This document shows, one piece after another, positions 1 to 11,530 of a stretch of DNA of 64,000 nucleotides. Source of the DNA: Allium sativum (Eukaryota > Streptophyta > Magnoliopsida > Asparagales > Amaryllidaceae); assembly GCA_030737875.1 (NCBI GenBank), contig CM060926.1:161583579-161647578 (forward strand), in the 5' to 3' direction. Numbering within the stretch: the first letter of the stretch is position 1; each line of letters begins with the position of its first letter. The notes beneath the pieces were generated by a model. It was not told where the DNA came from, searched no databases, and saw nothing but the letters and a program-made list of their open reading frames with translations. The translations under genes and the position numbers were made by a program.

Positions 1-830
1 ATTCAAAGGAAGATGTTGAAAATAGTGACCGAACAGGGGCATTGCTAATCTATCTCTCATAGCCTCAAGAATTGTAAAATAATACTCATGCATGCATTTT
101 GAAAGCCTTTAAAATCGTGTGTAAATGTCACTGAGTCCTATGTAACAAGGAATGCTGCACTTGTTATTCACCTACATTATTATATTCATATAATCAGTTA
201 ACTGCTTTTTAATATAAATGCACCATAAGTTAGGCCACAAAGAAGTCAACTCAATTACTCTGTTCTCAAAAGTAATGTATCATCTGCCTTCGCCCAATCT
301 TCATCCTTCATTGTGAACTAATTGAATTAACAATCTATTTAATTTGATGGGATGAAGGGTTGTGGTTGCATAGAGACGTGGGCACATGGCTTTTGACGAT
401 ATAGGATTTGAACTCAAGAAAAATCACCATATGTCCGATGTCTCAGGAGATCGGTGCGCAAAGTGTGAAGACTGTCAATGGATAGTGGGTGCGCTGGTTA
501 GCAATGACAACGTCTTGAATGTGCATTTTGTCAATTGTTTTATATTCCTTCTAAACTAAAATTAAACAAAACTCACAAATTTTGAGCCAACAATGGCCCA
601 TGCAAATCTGCACTCTTCTGCATTCCATCAAGCTCCCCCTATTATTAAAATTCCATTTATACTGTCCAAGTAGTTCAGCATTTACATGCAAATTATCAAT
701 GTTTAAATCCAAATTTTGGAAGAGAGACACGCACGCATGTGCACAGTAATTGAATTAAGATAAGAACTGCTACAGTAAAAAATTGTCAAATAAATCATCA
801 GTGGGTACATTGGCAACAAAAAATTCAAAC
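1..830 (-). other. Probable first intron of the PERK-like gene
   Basis: This stretch follows the GT donor at 830-829 on the minus strand. It is AT-rich, full of stop codons in all frames, and holds no kinase motif that I can see. If the gene is intact, its next exon starts beyond the left edge. Confidence 0.4.
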
Positions 831-1275
831 CTTTATTTGGAGGTAGAGCATCATCATAAACTACCAGCGGAGGAGGTTTCATTTTCTTCTTCCGACAGCC
901 ACAAACACAAATCAAACTCAAGATGACAAGCAGCGCAACTGCTGTCCCCGCTATTACCATCACAACAGTCGTCGTCATAAACTTCTCCTCCGGTGGAGAC
1001 CGCGGGATCGATGGCGGCGACATATGTTTCGGCGGCGGAGATCTTCTTTTCCGTGGCGGTGGAGATTCTTCTATCGGAGGCGGTGGAGATCGCGAAGGCC
1101 TTAAAGGCGGCGGTGGAAATCGCGAAGGCCTTAATGGCGGCGGTGGAGCTACCGAAGTCGACGGAGGTGGTGAGGTGACGTTTGAATGCGGATGAGAGGA
1201 GAGACGTGATCCTGTCGACATCGTTGAATCCGACTCCGGGGACAGCGATAACGGAAGAGGAAGCGAAGACGGCAT
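831..1275 (-). CDS. First exon of a PERK-like proline-rich receptor kinase (partial gene)
   Basis: This exon encodes about 148 residues before a splice donor. The first ~95 residues are Ser/Pro-rich, with SPPP and PPPPLRPSR repeats (two near-identical PPPPLRPSR blocks at about 1090-1145). A single hydrophobic segment follows (VVMVIAGTAVALLVILSLIC), then a Cys and a basic stop-transfer stretch (RKKKMK). Proline-rich ectodomain, one membrane span and short basic juxtamembrane region are the layout of PERK (proline-rich extensin-like receptor kinase) N termini, which sense the cell wall. The start at 1275 is chosen because sequence turns Ser/Pro-rich from there; the frame is open further upstream, to 1470, but looks like 5' UTR. 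The donor GT lies at 830-829 in phase 1. No kinase exon is recognisable in 1-828, so the catalytic part would lie left of the window. It could instead be a short proline-rich membrane protein or a gene fragment. Confidence 0.6.
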
Positions 1276-2150
1276 TATTTTTAACATGGGAATGGAATTA
1301 AATGGAACACTTGAACTTGAATGATTGTTGTTGTCTGAAGAATGAGTGTGGTGAGATACGCATTGGTGGCGGCAGAGACTGAAAGTCTGAGACAAAGGTC
1401 GTGTACCGAGCCTGCATCGAATATTTTTGTTTTTCTTTAATTTGAACAAACGACAAATCCAAACGGTCAAAATTTAAATAAACGGCTCCCACGTATCTCT
1501 GTCGCAGACTCGAGTTTAGTAAGTACCATAAATCCATCCATCTGTTTTTATTGTACATCCTATAACATAATACATACATTGTATATGGAAAATTCAATGC
1601 ATGTCATTTGATCTTCTGTACTGTTAAAGGTCTGAGGATAAAATGTTATTTTTTTTCATAATTTTGGAGTGTACGTCTTAAATGTCACTCTGTAATTTCA
1701 TATAATTTCAATCTATTTTATATTATTTATAAAGAAAAACATTTGCAAATATAATCAATTTGCCAATATACACCTCCTATATTTGATCATTTCGCAATTA
1801 TACAACGGCAAATTAGATATTTAAAATATGTTTTTTTTGACTTGTTACTCTTTACTTGTGTTTTTAAGGTGTATGTTAACAAATTCCATCTATAAAACAG
1901 AATATATACCTATTTGTATTTTGTATTTTCATGTATTCTTTATTCAAAATGCTTTCATCCCGTTGATTCAGAGACAGTCCACTTACGCTCCTCTTTCTTT
2001 TTGTATTCAACATAAGTTCATTTTACATTTGCTACCCACACTGTGTTTATTACACAATTTTTTTCCATTTCGACTTAATCTATAATCTCCTCACAATTAC
2101 TTATCATTTCTCCCATCGTGCTTTCGAAACTGACCCTGTAACTACACATC
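1276..2150. other. Upstream region of the PERK-like gene, then AT-rich intergenic DNA
   Basis: The first ~200 bases would hold the gene's 5' UTR and core promoter. A TATTTAAA-like box on the minus strand near 1474-1482 is a weak TATA candidate. From 1600 to 2150 the DNA is AT-rich, with no supported gene or repeat. Confidence 0.3.
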
Positions 2151-2760
2151 TGAAACGACCCTAAATCCCGACTCATAAAGGTTTATCGGAACTTAGAGTC
2201 ATTCTAAGCAAGTTGTTGGTTTCTGTAAGAAATAAAATAACAGAGCCAGACTAAAACAAAATCAGAATCTCACAACGGAATAAAAAATGAACGACTAACT
2301 GAAGACAACGGCGGACCGTCCGTCTTAGGGGGTGTAGGGCAACCCAGTCCGCACCACAACCTTATACAGGTTAACGCAGTCCTCTTGGACCTCCACTACA
2401 CCGAGTTAATTTTACTTGAAGATAGGTGCTCATGGCAGGCCTCGAACCCCTGACCTCTTACTAGGCAGGGGACCACCTTTCCACTGAGCCACTGACGCGG
2501 ACATTTAACAACGGAATAGACAAAACATAATAATTAAAATAGATATACCATTTCATAAAAACCACTTACTGTCGATTACATCACAGATTTCAGTATCATA
2601 ATAAAGATACATCATAAATATTGCATAAGCACAATCAACTACCAGACATAATGATAAAAATAAACTAGAAAGAAATCTCAGTTGCTAATCTCATGTCTTC
2701 ATGACATCATCGATCAAGCATCTCTACCTACAAACATGTGTCGTTAAGAGGAGGGAGTCA
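2151..2760 (-). mobile_element. Truncated gypsy-type LTR fragment, interrupted by a SINE
   Basis: It starts with TGAAACGACCC, the same kind of terminus as the other LTRs here (TGTAACGACCC, TGAAACACCCC). About 110 bp in, it has 'aatctcacaacggaata', matching 'aatctcacagcggaacgaata' at the same place in the 5.5-kb LTRs (39388 onward). It therefore looks like the 3' part of a minus-strand LTR. A SINE splits it at 2283-2507. No matching right terminus or target-site duplication was found. Confidence 0.45.
2283..2507 (-). mobile_element. tRNA-derived SINE (minus strand)
   Basis: Read on the minus strand, the 5' end has an A-box-like TGGCTCAGTGG (complement of 2480-2490) and, about 40 bp on, a B-box GGGTTCGAGGC (complement of 2439-2449). 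These are the RNA polymerase III internal promoter elements of a tRNA head. A ~140-bp unrelated body and a T-rich end follow. The copy is flanked by the 11-bp direct repeat ACAACGGAATA at 2272-2282 and 2508-2518, as expected of target-primed insertion. It has no coding capacity and depends on LINE reverse transcriptase. Confidence 0.8.
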
Positions 2761-2865
2761 GAACAACAATTCTGATAAATAATTTTTTCTAAGTTTCACA
2801 TAAAATCTATTTTCTATACTTGTCAGTATAAATTCATCAGGTAATGTCTAAACGAATACAACACA

Positions 2866-3275
2866 TAATAATATATAGCATACATGTGCATTTAATTGAA
2901 AGAGGTGGACCATCAACTATCATTTAGTCACTTGAGACCATCATATATACACGGGCGGATCCCTGCAATCACTTAATACCATATGGGTGGATTCTTATGA
3001 TCACTGAATACCCTACGACGGACTCCAATCACTTAAGACCTCGTTTTCAACGTTATCAAATATTTTCCTCAGTCGTAACGCGAGAAATGGTAATTTATCA
3101 CTTAATACCGGGTGAGGGTAGACTGTCATTGTTATTTAAGATCCCTCCAATGGACCCATGCATTACTATCTAGATGATATTACAAGTAAACTCTTAGTCA
3201 CTTACTTCCCTTATACAGGTGGTTTTCCTTACATGTTTAGTGAAACTCTTAGTAGCTCATCCCGAGGAGCGCCCT
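2866..3275. repeat. Dispersed repeat copy 1 (shared with 34085-34515)
   Basis: About 400 bp can be aligned by eye with 34085-34515. Shared pieces include 'aaagaggtgga', 'cacttaatacc', 'gggtggattc', 'ttttcaacrttatcaaatatt' and 'catgtttRgtgaaactctta'. Inside it, a phrase of roughly 30 bp ('cacttaatacc...gggtggattc') recurs imperfectly. It is probably part of an old LTR retrotransposon. Confidence 0.55.
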
Positions 3276-4841
3276 CACATAACCCCTAGATAAGAAGTGG
3301 ACAACTTCCGGAAAACAACCAAACTCATTCATATTTTTTTACTTAAGACCTTTAATATCTCATAATTATTAGAGAAAGATGGACTCATTGACCACTTAAT
3401 ACCTAAGAAGGGATGTGTTGATGTGGGAAATTGGTTATTTACGCACGTCAACCCCCAAGTGTACATTTAATAGGAAATCCACAATCGAAATTTCCAAAGT
3501 ACGAGAAATGTAATGGGACGCACAACTTTTATAGTGGTTCGACACTAATGCCTACATCCACTGTATAATAATCAGTGATCATAGTTTTGTCGATTACAAT
3601 GTTTATCTAAGTTTGGATAATTTGAATGTACAAAGTTGTACAATATAATAACAAACAACTTGTTGATTCATAAATATACCCAAATGCCCTTATTCTTCGT
3701 TGAGCTAAAGTGTGTTAGAATGACCAACAATGTTCAAAGAAAGGCTTCAATCCCAAGAGTATCTATGAATGTCCAAGAGATGTCCAAAAGTCCAAGCGAA
3801 TACCAAAAAGTTGTAGGCAAACTTCTATGTGAAGTTTACAAGTCTGAGATGAAGTCCAAATCCATTGGAATCACCATGGAAGCCATTAATGAGCTCCAAA
3901 GAGAGAAATCCCGTAGCCCTAATGATAGCCAAAGTATAAAAGTGTCCACCCCTTTGAACGCCAAGAAAGTGGGTATTTATAGGTGAGATTTGTAGGATAC
4001 AGCAGAAATTTCATATCCGAGGGAGAGGGGATGCGAAATTCCTATCCCTAGGACTTAGCCAGTAAACAATGTCTTCTTACATAATTTCGACTCGCAGGCC
4101 AAGAGATGGAAAAACAGTGATCCGCGTGTGTTGATCAACGAAAATAAGGTGATTGCCATGGGGTTTCGTCTACCATGGCAAAACCAGGCTTCACATTGCA
4201 CAGGTCGTATCCGGGAGACTTGGCAAATTCGTATCCCAGGAAGCATGTAATGCTTAAGCAAAAAAGTCGAATTCGCCTGATGCGTTCAAGGAATTTTGCA
4301 ATGCCAGATACGAAGGCGGGATTTGAATCCCAACTATTGCCAAGTGCCAAATCATGCAACCATAATGCGAACTCATGAAAATAGGTGATCATGTTGATTC
4401 GCTCAGCTCTTATTTTTATCATGTCGAGACTTGGGTATATCGCATCCCTTTGGGGATACGAAATACAGTACTTTGTATCCCGTATAGGATACGAAAACTG
4501 TATATTTGTATCCCTACGGATAGGAGTATCCTTAACAAGCATGCCAATTGAAAGGCATGTTGAGGCTGAGGTGCACCTTTGAATTTGAGTGATCGCACCG
4601 TGTCGATCACGATATTTTGCAATGCAAAGCCAATGCGCAAGATCCGAGCCATGTGGTGATCGTGTTGAGTCGGGCAAGCTGATTCGCTTGATCGAGGCTT
4701 GTCGATCACGAGACCTGGGGTGTCGAACTATGAATAATGGGCAATCCAATGGCTTGTGAGTTTGCGCAAGCAACTTTAGGTGATCAACATAAGGTGCTCA
4801 AGCCTTTTTGAGTGATCGACACGCGTTTGCTACACGTGACT
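3276..4841. other. Old repeat-like DNA with no supported gene; left flank of the chromovirus
   Basis: A 116-codon open frame on the plus strand (3636-3986) shows no recognisable domain. From about 4010 to 4560 the motif CGTATCC and its complement GGATACG recur in inverted pairs. This sequence and 16252-17194 were one locus before the chromovirus inserted at TAGTC. Confidence 0.35.
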
Positions 4842-4846
4842 TAGTC
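4842..4846. repeat. Target-site duplication TAGTC (left)
   Basis: The five bases directly outside the left LTR equal those directly outside the right LTR at 16247-16251. Confidence 0.93.
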
Positions 4847-7479
4847 TGAAACACCCCACCCTCCATTAAGGTCACTCACAAGGGACTGCCTTAACTTTGG
4901 TGGAGGTTTTTAAGTAAAAGTCACAGATAAAACACAAGACAGATATAAACACATATATATATATATATAAGCAGCGGGAAACAATAGACTTTTTATTTCA
5001 TAAAAATGTGTTCATACAAAACATTTTCATAACTGTCACATAATATCTTCCAAAACATTACAACATCACTTATGTCTTGGTTATTAAATAAAGAAGCATA
5101 AAACATAATTAAAACTGCATAAATCCCCATGATTGTGTCCAACAGCCATAGCTAAAGCAAGAGAGTCCAAACTGTACATCTACTGTCTTGAAGCTTGCAA
5201 AGAGTCTGACTAAGCTGAGTTGTTTCCTCCCTGTGGACCTGGGGGGGAACGGAAGAAAAGAAGATGAAAGAAAATAGGGTCAGACATAAAGCCTGGTAAG
5301 TCTAGTGACTCTTCAGTATGAGAATAAGAATAAGGGCATGATAAGTATAAACTGGAACAGGAAAGTATCATAAACTAAGATAAGGCAGTTTGAATCGAAT
5401 ATACTATCACACCCCATACTATATATATATATATATATATCTCTGCACCTACAAGTATTAGTTCTAAACTGGCACCCCATGCTGAGGGTGAAGTGATCCC
5501 CTTTTTCTAAAGATCGGTTCCTACTCGCATAATCATCTGTGTCTTACGGCCCCCAAAGATTTGTAGATACCTATGATGGCCCCACCATGGGGTGTATCAA
5601 GTCCCATGGTGGTGACCCGACACAAAACTGGAAATACATAGGTTATACTACTGGTGCCCCCAGTGCCCTGTTTGTCTGCTCCGAAGTGTGTGCACGCCCA
5701 CACTCCGTTAGAACCCACACTGTTGCACCAACCGCCATCGCTTTTGACCGCTTACAATCAGCCCAGTAATCATGTCTCACCCTGCCTAGTTTCAGGTTAC
5801 CATGATACCTAATTGGGTTACTGTTGAAATGGGTCCCGTTACTAGGGTTTTCTAGTCAAACATGTTAAGTGGTTAGTGTCTGTATTTACCTAACCCCACC
5901 CATCAATTTCATTAACATGTTGAATTGGTTAAGTGTTTTAGTTAACTTAACCCTACCATCCTGACAATCTGTCCTTAGCTTTTTAAAGCACCGACCACTC
6001 ACATTAGACAGGTATTGTTACGGTTACTAGATGTGCCGGTCGGTTACGGGCAGATTTACACCGTAACTCAGTCTAACCTCGGGTCCTTATTGGGCTCCAT
6101 GCTTAACCACCCACATTGGATAGGTATTGTTGTGACTACTGGACAGCCGGGCGGGTCCGGGCAGGTTTACATCACAACTCAATCCAACCTCGTGTTAAGC
6201 ATATTCGTATTTTCTAAATTTATATATTTGTCTTTATTACTTAACATATGTAAATTTGTCAACAATTAAATGTTGTGGCCCACTTTCCAAGTTTAACGTT
6301 TTTGGTATAAGAATTTATACCATTCAAACGCCGCCAATTTTGGCATGTGGCAAACATGCCAATTTCAAATATTTTTACCAATTTATGTCAAGTTTTACCA
6401 ATATTCCCAACGTTACCCCGTTTAAATATTAGGCTAACAATCTTAGCCTAATTTTCGTTCGCATGATTTTAACATATGATATTCGGCTAAAAACTTAGCC
6501 TAATTTAGCGCATACAAAATTGGCATAAGGGATTTCATAAACATGAACATGACATAGGTGTAAACTTGGCATTTTTTGGCATAGTCAATATGAACATCAT
6601 AGGTGTGAACTTGCAAAATAGTTAACATGAATGTCATAGGTGTGAACTTGCAACATAGACTAGTCAACATACATGTAAACTTACAACATAGCCTAAATCA
6701 ACTTTCATATATGTGAACTTGCATTGAAATGGGGATCAAACCAAATAGGTGTCACATAGATTAGCATATGATTTAGACAACATAAGCCTAAACATGTTTT
6801 GGATCTAGGCATAACATCGAACATAACTAGCATATGACAAGAATGTGACGTTTTGTGAACTAGATCCAATCATATCTCTAACTACAACATGAAACATATA
6901 TTAAAGTGGATCTTGACATGGATCCAATTATCTTGCAACTTTCTAACAAACATACTAGCATGAATGTAAACATAATCTTTTAGGCATAAAGGTTCTAGCA
7001 TATATATACATGAAATCTTAATCACATACAACCTATATAATCACATAAACATATAGGTGTCGATTACAACATGAACTATACGACTTGCATGTGATTCTAC
7101 ATGTACAATAGGATCAATATCAATTCAACTATACCACAAACATCACAATACCACAATCATTTCAATACATATATGTGAATTAACATCTTTGTTACACAAT
7201 TCCATTTCCATTTTACAACGAATCAAATCCTAACTTTTATTCACATCGGAAGAATCACTATACTTACAACAAACGACGGTCTTGTTTTCTGATTTCTGAG
7301 TTCTGAATTTGATATGCTTTCCTTTGGGTAGACTAATGTTGATTTGATTCGTGTTTTAACTCTAATTTGGCTCGTCTCTAAGCTTTTCTACAAGTGGAGG
7401 CTCCTCTCAATTTCCTACCGACAGCATGGCAGCTCCATCTCTAATTTCTTATGTGAATTTAGGTTGGAGTCTTAGGTTG

Positions 7480-7487
7480 TATTTATA
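7480..7487 (-). promoter_or_regulatory. TATA box in the 3' LTR
   Basis: TATAAATA on the minus strand, about 510 bp inside the U3 end. It is the same box as in the 5' LTR and could drive outward transcription towards 4847. Confidence 0.5.
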
Positions 7488-7656
7488 GAATTTCAGATTG
7501 ATTTGAGCCGTCAAATGATCACAGACGAATCTAGACCATTCACTTCGAAAGGAGCCAACCAAAATGCGACATGTAAGCCCTAGTGACACATCCAAGCCTC
7601 AGAAATCGACCAGAACCCGACCAGGCCAGCCAGGGCCAAACCAGATCGACTGGGCA

Positions 7657-7722
7657 GGTCGACCCCCAGGTTGACCCTATGGTCGACCTGGCCACCCAGG
7701 TCGACCCCCAGGTCGGCCTGGT
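7657..7722. repeat. GGTCGACC palindrome cluster in the 3' LTR
   Basis: The 8-bp palindrome GGTCGACC and one-base variants recur several times in a GC-rich patch just upstream of the LTR TATA box. It is partly eroded here compared with the 5' LTR. Confidence 0.6.
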
Positions 7723-7995
7723 GCCTGGGCGGGAATTTTCCCGCCCAGCCAGTTTGGGTCTGAATTCGAAAATTTGAACTACGTTTGAACCGTTTGAACT
7801 GTAATTTGAATTCTGAAACTTCCGAAGATCATAACTCCTTCATACAGAGTCTGATTCCCGCAAACTCGGACTCTATCTCAAGCAGAATTCCAAGACGAAC
7901 ACAATGGCGTACCCGTTTCCCTTAATTCTTTCATTAAGGATTAATTATTCTTTAATTTGTTAATATACAGTTAACAGAAAATTCGAGGTGTTACA

Positions 7996-8008
7996 TTCTC
8001 CCCTCCTT
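7996..8008 (-). other. Polypurine tract of the chromovirus
   Basis: Minus-strand AAGGAGGGGAGAA directly abuts the 3' LTR. It primes plus-strand DNA synthesis in this class of element. Confidence 0.85.
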
Positions 8009-8559
8009 AAAGGATTTCTTCCCCGAAATCTTCAAGTCTAGGAGAACGTAAGTCCTAACATCCAATCGTCCATCTACTCAACCATCAAAAACAGGTGCCC
8101 ATTGTCCTTAAAAGACCTTTAATGCTTCATGATCATATGCACAGTGTGTGTATATGTCCTTATCTAATGCAGAATTAGGCGGTCTACCGATTCAGTTGAC
8201 CTCCTTAATGCAAATCATGTAAGTGCCATGAATCCATTATGTATGCAAAAAAATTCCTTATTCATAATTCTACATGAGTGCATAACCATTCATATAAATG
8301 CGACATCCATATGACAACATATCAATTTTTCAACCACATACAAATATGAATACATATATGCATATGCAATATGAAGTGACTGAGCCGATCTAAAACCTAG
8401 GTTGTGTGTGTATATGCATCCACGAGCAACTACTAGCAACCACTTGCAGCCATCAACCATAACATGTTTCAAATACATGTTTACATCCATTAGTTTCTAC
8501 ATAAGGATGAAAGGATACTGTCGAGGAAATATACCCTAAAAGATAGATTCAAGCACAAC

Positions 8560-8634
8560 TTAAGGAAAGAGAGAGATTAAAGATGTACCCTCAAAAATAA
8601 AAGGGTAAGTCGTGCGTATTCTGTCCTCAGTTTC
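8560..8634 (-). pseudogene. Polyprotein tail: C-terminal part of the chromodomain
   Basis: After the in-frame TGA at 8635-8637 the same frame stays open for 25 codons to a TAA at 8560-8562. The stop falls where chromodomains carry a conserved Trp, following Val-Gln-Trp and an acidic run, and TGG to TGA is a single transition. This piece therefore looks like the original C terminus cut off by a point mutation. Chromodomains steer integrase to methylated histone in heterochromatin. Confidence 0.6.
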
Positions 8635-9780
8635 TCAAGTTGCGTCTTCCTCGGCGTCGCTCCACTGAACTTTGACGAGCTTAACTTTGCGGTTGCGTAG
8701 CTTTTTGATTTCAGTTCCTATGATTCGAGTTGGAACTCTCCTTACAGTTGCTTCGCGTTCCACTTCGGCTTCTTCTAGAATGCTTGGCTCCACCACTTCC
8801 GCAGATTCATGTAGACATTTCCGGAGATGAGAAACGTGAAAGACGTTGTGAATTCCGGCCAATCTTTCGGGCAGCTCTACTCTATAAGCCATTTTCCCAA
8901 TCTTCTCGATGATAGGGAACGGTCCTACAAATCTTGGTGCTAGCTTTCCTGCGGATCCAAAGCGAACGACGTTCCTTAAAGGAGATACCTTAAGGAAAAC
9001 CCTGTCCCCAACCTCAAACTCAAGGTCGGTCCTTCTTTTGTCGGCGTAGGATTTCTGTCTATCTTGGGCTGTCTTCCTTCTCCTCCGTATCAAATCCACT
9101 TTCTCTGAAGTCTCTCGAATCATGTCCGGCCCAAGTATAAGTTTATCAGTAGACTCCCACCAACAAGTTGGTGATCGACACGGTCTTCCATATAGAGCTT
9201 CGAAGGGCGCCATACCGATGGTGGCTTGGTAGCTGTTGTTGTAGGCGAATTCCACTAGAGGAAGATGATCCTCCCAAGTCCCTCCGAAGTCAAGAACGCA
9301 TAGCCTCAAATGATCATCCAATACTCTATTTACCCTTTCTGTCTGGCCATCAGTTTGGGGGTGATAGGCCGTACTCAAGCATAACTGTGTGCCTACCGCT
9401 TCTTGCAGACTCCGCCAAAATTCTCTTGTAAAGATGGGATCTCTGTCACTCACTATACTGGAGGGTATTCCATGGAGTCGAACTATTTCCTTGAGATAAA
9501 GAGAAGCTAGAGACGAAGCAGTCCTTCTACTCTTGATAGGTATAAAGTGGGCGCTTTTAATAAGCCTGTCCACTATTACCCATATGCTAGTATTGCCTCT
9601 TCTTGACCTAGGCAACCCGTCGATGAAGTCCATCGAAACGCTATCCCACTTCCATTGCGGGACTTCTAGAGGATGAAGCAGTCCTCCAGGCTTCTTTTGT
9701 TCCGCCTTGACCTGTTGGCATGTCACGCACTTAGAAACGAAATCTGCTACGTCCTTCTTCATGCCGCTCCAGTAGGAAAC
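8635..9780 (-). pseudogene. Integrase catalytic core, C-terminal domain and start of chromodomain
   Basis: The piece continues the integrase frame after a TGA at 9781-9783. It starts just before the two zinc-finger cysteines (KCVTC). The catalytic triad is visible: Asp in SMDFIDGLP, Asp in IVSDRDPIF, Glu in TDGQTERVN. The block from EFAYNNS to ALYGRPCRSP is typical of plant chromovirus integrases. A GPF-IIEKIG-AYRVELP segment (GPY/F-like domain) follows, then HNVFHVSHLRK, then a chromodomain start ending at the TGA at 8635. It would insert the cDNA into the chromosome. It is broken at both ends and so is non-functional as it stands. Confidence 0.9.
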
Positions 9781-9783
9781 TCA

Positions 9784-10218
9784 CTTTACATCCTTGTACA
9801 TCTTGTCCCCGCCTGGGTGTATTGTCATCTTGGAATGATGTGCTTCCTCGAGAACCTTCTTTACTAACTCCCTTACTTGTGGAACGCACAGTTCTCCATC
9901 TTGCCTCAGCCAACCCTTATCATCGATGGTGAACTTATTGAGGTGACTGGAAGTTTCACCCCTAATTAGCTTATCTATTACGTCCACAAGCTGAGGGTCT
10001 TCACGTTGGGCGGCCCCTATTGAGTCTAAAAGAGTGGGCCGTACTTCTAGGGATGCCAATAAACCAGGTATAAAATCTGAGGAAGGCCTAAAGTCGAAAC
10101 TGGCTATATACTCCAAGCTTTTCCTTTCTACAAAAAGAGGGCTTAGGGTCAGTTTCTTTCGGCTCAACGCGTCTGCTACTACGTTGCCTTTGCCGGTAGT
10201 ATAGGAAATTTCAATCAT
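9784..10218 (-). pseudogene. RNase H C-terminal part, linker and integrase N-terminal zinc-finger histidines
   Basis: The frame differs from that of the RNase H piece upstream; the switch lies near 10215, within ASYD/MIEISY. The first residues hold the conserved GNVVADALSRK, which marks the end of RNase H in this superfamily. A linker follows, then VLEEAHHSKMTIHPG, which supplies the two histidines of the integrase HHCC zinc finger. The frame ends at TGA 9781-9783, directly before the WSGMKKDV block. The stop is consistent with a CGA-to-TGA change, as expected of methylated CpG decay. Confidence 0.85.
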
Positions 10219-10915
10219 ACGAGGCGAGGAATTCCATCCATTTTTGCTGCCTTAAGTTAAGATCTTTCTGCGAGAAGGTATATTTCAACGATTTATGGTC
10301 AGTATATAATTCAAACTTCTCACATACAAGATAATGGCGCCAAGACTTAAGCGCAAAGACGATGGCGGCCAACTCAAGATCATGGGTTGGGTAGTTCTTT
10401 TCATGCACTTTCAATTGTCTTCCACCATAAGCTACTACCCTCCCTTCCTGGATCAGAACAGCGCCTAGTCCCGTACCACAAGCATCAGTGTATACGGTGA
10501 ACATCTTGCTTCCATCTGGCAAGGTCGAAACTGGGGCTGTTGTGAGAGCCCTTTTTAATCGTTGGAAAGCAAACTCGCAATCCAAATCCCAAGCGAATGC
10601 CAGATTCTTCTTTGTTAGCCTTGTGAGTGGAGCTAAGATTTTTGCGAAGTCCCTAATGAACTTTCGGTAAAAACCGGCTAGCCCAAGAAAGCTTCGGACT
10701 TTGGTTGCATTTCTTGGTGTCTTCCAATCTTGCACTGCCACCACTTTCGCGGGGTCTACAGCTAACCCCTCTTTGGACACTATATGCCTAAGAAATCTGA
10801 CCTCTTCTCTCCAAAAGTGGCATTTGGAGAATTTGGCTTTTAGCTGATGAGCATGAAGAGTATCCATGATTTCTTTCAGATGTCGTGCATGTTCTTCCTC
10901 ATTCTTTGAGAAGAT
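10211..10915 (-). pseudogene. Reverse transcriptase thumb/connection and RNase H
   Basis: The frame is that of the RT piece upstream, continuing after the TAG at 10916-10918 with the IFSK block that follows the catalytic aspartates. Next come the RT segments KCHFWREEVRFLRHIVS and RSFLGLAGFYRKFI. RNase H motifs are seen in order: VYTDACGTGLGAVL (first Asp near 10486), DLELAAIVFAL (Glu) and LYTDHKSL (Asp). RNase H removes genomic RNA during reverse transcription. The frame ends at TGA 10211-10213, where the next motif continues in another frame. Confidence 0.9.
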
Positions 10916-11530
10916 CTAAATATCGTCTATGAAAACCACCACGAATTTATTGAGGAATTCTCTGAACACCCTGCTCATTAGGTCTACGAAATAAGCGGGT
11001 GCGTTTGTCAAGCCGAAAGGCATGACAAGCCACTCATAGAAACCGTCTGGGGTTATGAACACCGTTTTATCAATACTATCTTCAGCTACCCTTAACTGAT
11101 GGAACCCAGTAGCTAGATCAAGTTGGGAGAAGACCGACGCACCTACAAGCTGATCAAACAAATCGTATATTCTGGGAAGCTGGTGTCTATTCTTTTTAGT
11201 CAGCTTGTTTAGCTCCCTATAGTCCACACAAAGACGTAGTGAACCATCTACTTTGGTGGAGAACACCACTGAAACACCCCATTCCGAGATACTTTTCCTT
11301 ATAAACCCCTTCTCGAGAAGCTCCTTAACTTGCTTACTGAGCTCCTTTCTCTCCTTTGGAGCCATGTGTCTAACAGGCAGAGCTACAGGCTTTGCATTAT
11401 CAAGAAGATATATGCGGAAGTCTATTTCCAACTTCGGAGGTAAGCCTTTCACCTCTTCAAAGACATCTGGATATTCCCGGACCACTCTAACCGACTGCAA
11501 ATTCTCAACAGAAGCGTCAACTGACTCTAG
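10916..11530 (-). pseudogene. Reverse transcriptase, fingers and palm
   Basis: It begins near 11530 in a frame shifted relative to protease; the true junction is a one-base change around a TAG at 11527-11529. Recognisable RT blocks are [35 protein letters not shown] (first catalytic Asp), [19 protein letters not shown] and the FIDDI catalytic pair. TAG at 10916-10918 interrupts directly after DDI. The enzyme would copy the element's RNA into DNA. Sequence type is Ty3/gypsy, as the domain order shows. Confidence 0.93.

Larger units (their letters stand above)
4847..7995 (-). repeat. 3' LTR of the chromovirus (3149 bp)
   Basis: It starts TGAAACACC and ends GGTGTTACA, short inverted ends with TG...CA. 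It matches 13096-16246 over its full length. Differences include an 8-10-bp insertion near 4891, (AT)n length changes, and absence of a ~27-bp segment that the other LTR has near 15080-15110. Confidence 0.95.

Noticed and set aside
923..1195. Gly-rich open frame on the plus strand
   Set aside because: It is the antisense of the proline-rich exon; Pro codons read backwards as Gly.
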